Of a stretch of DNA of 23,353 nucleotides, positions 21,761-23,353 are shown piece after piece. The first letter of the stretch is position 1. Each line of letters opens with the position of its first letter. The stretch lies in the IMG/VR virus record IMGVR_UViG_3300025086_000258, positions 1 to 23,353 of that record. One strand, 5' to 3'. The position numbers were made by a program, and so were the translations under genes. The notes below the pieces were generated by a model, which made no database searches, was not told the DNA's origin, and saw nothing but the letters and a program-made list of their open reading frames with translations. Origin of the DNA: a virus.

Positions 21761-22152
21761 TATGCTAAGTCTCCGTGAATAACTACCATAACAGGGTCGT
21801 AATCATACACATCAGCCGCATTATGCACATCAGTTACGCCAAATCTACAGCTACCAGCCGCACGACCACCTGTGTAATTTAAATGAACCAAACCTTCATC
21901 ATCAAAAGACGCATTAGCTGTTGTCATACCAGAGCAAGCGTAGTTAGCATTTGATAGGGATGCGGTAAAAGATAAAGTCACATCACCTGTTCCATTATCT
22001 GTGATGCCGCTTCCGTTGCTAGAGTTATCTAAAGAAGCCGTGCCTGTCATATCAATGTCAGCCCAAGCCTTAGCCGCACTCTGCTTAATCAACGTAACAG
22101 GTGACGTACCATTCTTTGCCGCAATCTCATCTACATTAAGTATACTGGTCAT
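21760..22152 (-). CDS. Tail fibre paralogue B (130 aa), ends GDLA
   Basis: It starts MTSILNVDEIAAKNGTSPV and carries SAAKAWADIDMTGTASLDNS, near 25-44, and GTGDVTLSFTASLSNANYACSGM, near 54-76. Alignment by eye to paralogue D is clear. It ends MVVIHGDLA. The start at 22152 is chosen because it overlaps the upstream stop as ATGA and has GGAG 6 bases before it. A TTG four codons earlier (22164) is possible but less likely. The protein is beta-rich and polar throughout, consistent with a virion surface role. Confidence 0.68.
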   Translation of the reverse strand: MTSILNVDEIAAKNGTSPVTLIKQSAAKAWADIDMTGTASLDNSSNGSGITDNGTGDVTLSFTASLSNANYACSGMTTANASFDDEGLVHLNYTGGRAAGSCRFGVTDVHNAADVYDYDPVMVVIHGDLA

Positions 22153-22607
22153 ACGATACTCCAATACCCGTTAACAGTCACAGTAGCAGACTGTGTTATA
22201 GGGCCAGCCGAAACACCGTTCTCATCTGCATCAATCGTAATGTCTGCGCTGATGGTCTGACCATTCAAACGGATGATGCTGTTGTTGCCCTTGAATGGGT
22301 AGCGTGTGTCTGATTCAGTCTTGGTGTACGAATTAGCAACAGAAAAGGTGTCATAGATGACCATCTCAACTACGTCATTGAGGCTTGCTCCTGTGACCAA
22401 GACTACTGTTGTACCTGTTGTAGCGGTATAGTCCGTCCCTGGTTTAAGCAAAACACCGTTCTGGTACACATCCATGTACAAGCTGTCTTGATACGTCAAG
22501 ACTTTACTGTCAACATCGCTGCCGCTAAAAGAGGTTTGCCCCGCAGTGGCTTGGTAGACAAAGCGATTGCGAAAACCTACTGCTGGGGATTTACCTATGT
22601 AGGGCAT
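22149..22607 (-). CDS. Tail fibre protein (152 aa) with 'MPYIGKSPAVGF' start
   Basis: The start, MPYIGKSPAVGFRNRFVYQA, and the following segments SLYMDVYQNGVLLKPGTDYT, near 42-61, and VVEMVIYDTFSVANSYTKTE, near 80-99, are familiar from marine phage tail fibres. There the same N-terminus heads longer proteins. At 152 residues this copy is short. The C-terminal 45 residues may be a small beta tip (ITIDADENGVSAGPITQS). Unlike its neighbours it ends in WSIV, without GDLA. The ATG at 22607 shares a base with the upstream stop, and GGAG lies 10 bases upstream. Confidence 0.7.
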   Translation of the reverse strand: MPYIGKSPAVGFRNRFVYQATAGQTSFSGSDVDSKVLTYQDSLYMDVYQNGVLLKPGTDYTATTGTTVVLVTGASLNDVVEMVIYDTFSVANSYTKTESDTRYPFKGNNSIIRLNGQTISADITIDADENGVSAGPITQSATVTVNGYWSIV

Positions 22608-23038
22608 TACGCTAAATCTCCTGTTAGGATGCCAGACACATCATCTGGTTCAGCATGAGATGTTATTCTTGGGTAGTATGAGCGATACAAGCAAGCTGTA
22701 GTTGTTTCAAAACCGCCAAAGATAGACATTACAGCTTCAAGTTCATCACTTGTTAAAACACAAGTCCACTTGTTGCTTTCCATAGTGTTTGTAAGGTTAA
22801 CTTGAGAATAGCCTGTATCATCCGCAAATGAACTAACATTATAGCTATCATCAATAACACCGTTGTTGCTGTCTAAATGCCACCATGCTTTGTTCAACCC
22901 ATTAAGCACGTTAATGCTAGCAGAACCTTTGGTTATAGCAGTGCTTGTAGTTACATCACCCGCACCAGATACAGTGCCAGTAAATGCAAATGTATCTGCA
23001 AGGTTAATACCGTCTGCTTGTGTTTTGGTCAGTGCCAT
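22607..23038 (-). CDS. Tail fibre paralogue A (143 aa), ends GDLA
   Basis: It begins ALTKTQADGINLADTFAFTG, a fibre-type module, followed by LNKAWWHLDSNNGVIDDSYN, near 48-67, which matches the K-[A/V]-W segment of paralogues B and D. The centre (WTCVLTSDELEAVMSIFGG) is different. It ends ILTGDLA, so it belongs to the same set of cassette-like genes. The ATG at 23038 lies 32 bases after the upstream gene's stop, the largest gap in the tail block; no strong promoter is visible in it. A surface fibre or decoration role is likely. Confidence 0.66.
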   Translation of the reverse strand: MALTKTQADGINLADTFAFTGTVSGAGDVTTSTAITKGSASINVLNGLNKAWWHLDSNNGVIDDSYNVSSFADDTGYSQVNLTNTMESNKWTCVLTSDELEAVMSIFGGFETTTACLYRSYYPRITSHAEPDDVSGILTGDLA

Positions 23039-23070
23039 CTATCTACTCCAAAAAGGGATGACCCCTACAC

Positions 23071-23353
23071 TTATGCGTAAGGGCTATCACCAAGTACACT
23101 TGTATCCCAAGCTGCTTTTAGCTTTGCGATTGTATCTGCGTTAGTAATTGCAGATGCTGCTGGGGCATCACGAAGAGCCTTTTTCTTATTTACAGAAGCA
23201 GTCTTTGCATCTGCATCATCAGTCTCTAGTGCTTTCATGTACACCACGTCTTCTGCGTCAAGCAGAGGCGCACGAACTTCACGGATTTTGTCCTTGAAGA
23301 TTACTTTGGCTGCGTCCATATCTTCTGATATGACTTTACCACTCAATGACCAT
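23071..23353 (-). CDS. Small helical tail-region protein, 5' end beyond window edge
   Basis: At least 93 residues are visible. The frame stays open to the right edge of the window, so the true start is probably outside. The TTG at 23346 and the ATG at 23319 are in frame but lack convincing binding sites. The protein is charged and helical, with VIFKDKIREVRAPLLDAEDV and a C-terminal KLKAAWDTSVLGDSPYA. Such helical proteins upstream of fibre genes are often assembly chaperones or fibre-associated. I cannot confirm this here. Confidence 0.55.
   Translation of the reverse strand, partial: WSLSGKVISEDMDAAKVIFKDKIREVRAPLLDAEDVVYMKALETDDADAKTASVNKKKALRDAPAASAITNADTIAKLKAAWDTSVLGDSPYA

Noticed and set aside
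1-23353. tRNA genes, CRISPR arrays, insertion sequences and attachment sites
   Set aside because: I looked for cloverleaf-like repeats, regular spacers, transposase motifs and terminal inverted repeats and saw none that I could support by eye.

Overview
The window is a stretch of a tailed double-stranded DNA phage genome, most likely a short-tailed (podovirus-like) phage of a marine bacterium. The phage assignment is firm: lysozyme, primase-helicase, recombination proteins, and a long run of virion and tail-fibre genes. The marine assignment is my inference, from the resemblance of several structural proteins (the 713-residue head/tail stabilisation-type protein, the tail proteins with 'SGQISLSQ' and 'GSGEQAGAWGTTVNTNFD' starts, and the 'DDVPALLLAGEFV' protein) to families I associate with uncultured marine phages. 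No terminase, portal, capsid, RNA polymerase or integrase is visible, so lifestyle and taxonomy cannot be settled here.

Nearly everything is read from the minus strand, so transcription runs right to left. From the right edge: a tail-fibre/adhesin block (23353 to 17437) of short, tightly abutting genes, four of which end in the same residues, Gly-Asp-Leu-Ala; then the large virion proteins (17428 to 8698), including candidate internal or ejection proteins; then a T4-type lysozyme and a zinc-ribbon protein. A small island of plus-strand genes (6983-7177 and 7671-8081) interrupts this order: a ribbon-helix-helix protein, a zinc-ribbon protein and a small secreted or membrane-anchored protein. 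A minus-strand PD-(D/E)XK endonuclease lies between them and ends in a good intrinsic terminator.

The left third (6953 to 1) is the replication and recombination module. It holds a DUF1064-type nuclease, a conserved companion protein, a Sak4-like RecA-fold ATPase, an SSB-like protein, a small helix-turn-helix-like protein, a DNA cytosine-5 methyltransferase, three small proteins (one with an SSB-type C-terminal tip), a Cas4/RecB-like nuclease with four candidate Fe-S cysteines, and a primase-helicase cut by the left edge. Together these can open, resect, coat, pair, replicate and methylate phage DNA.

The most striking observation is a complete 262-codon frame nested inside the methyltransferase gene in the +1 frame (3133-3921). 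It has its own AAGGAG Shine-Dalgarno 7 bases before its ATG, and a protein sequence with three W-[A/P]-T-P repeats and a W/P-rich C-terminus that looks under selection. I consider it a probable dual-coding gene pair. Other notable points are the tail-gene cassettes whose conserved last codons double as the ribosome-binding site of the next gene, and a 213-base leader with three hairpins between the SSB and the helix-turn-helix gene.
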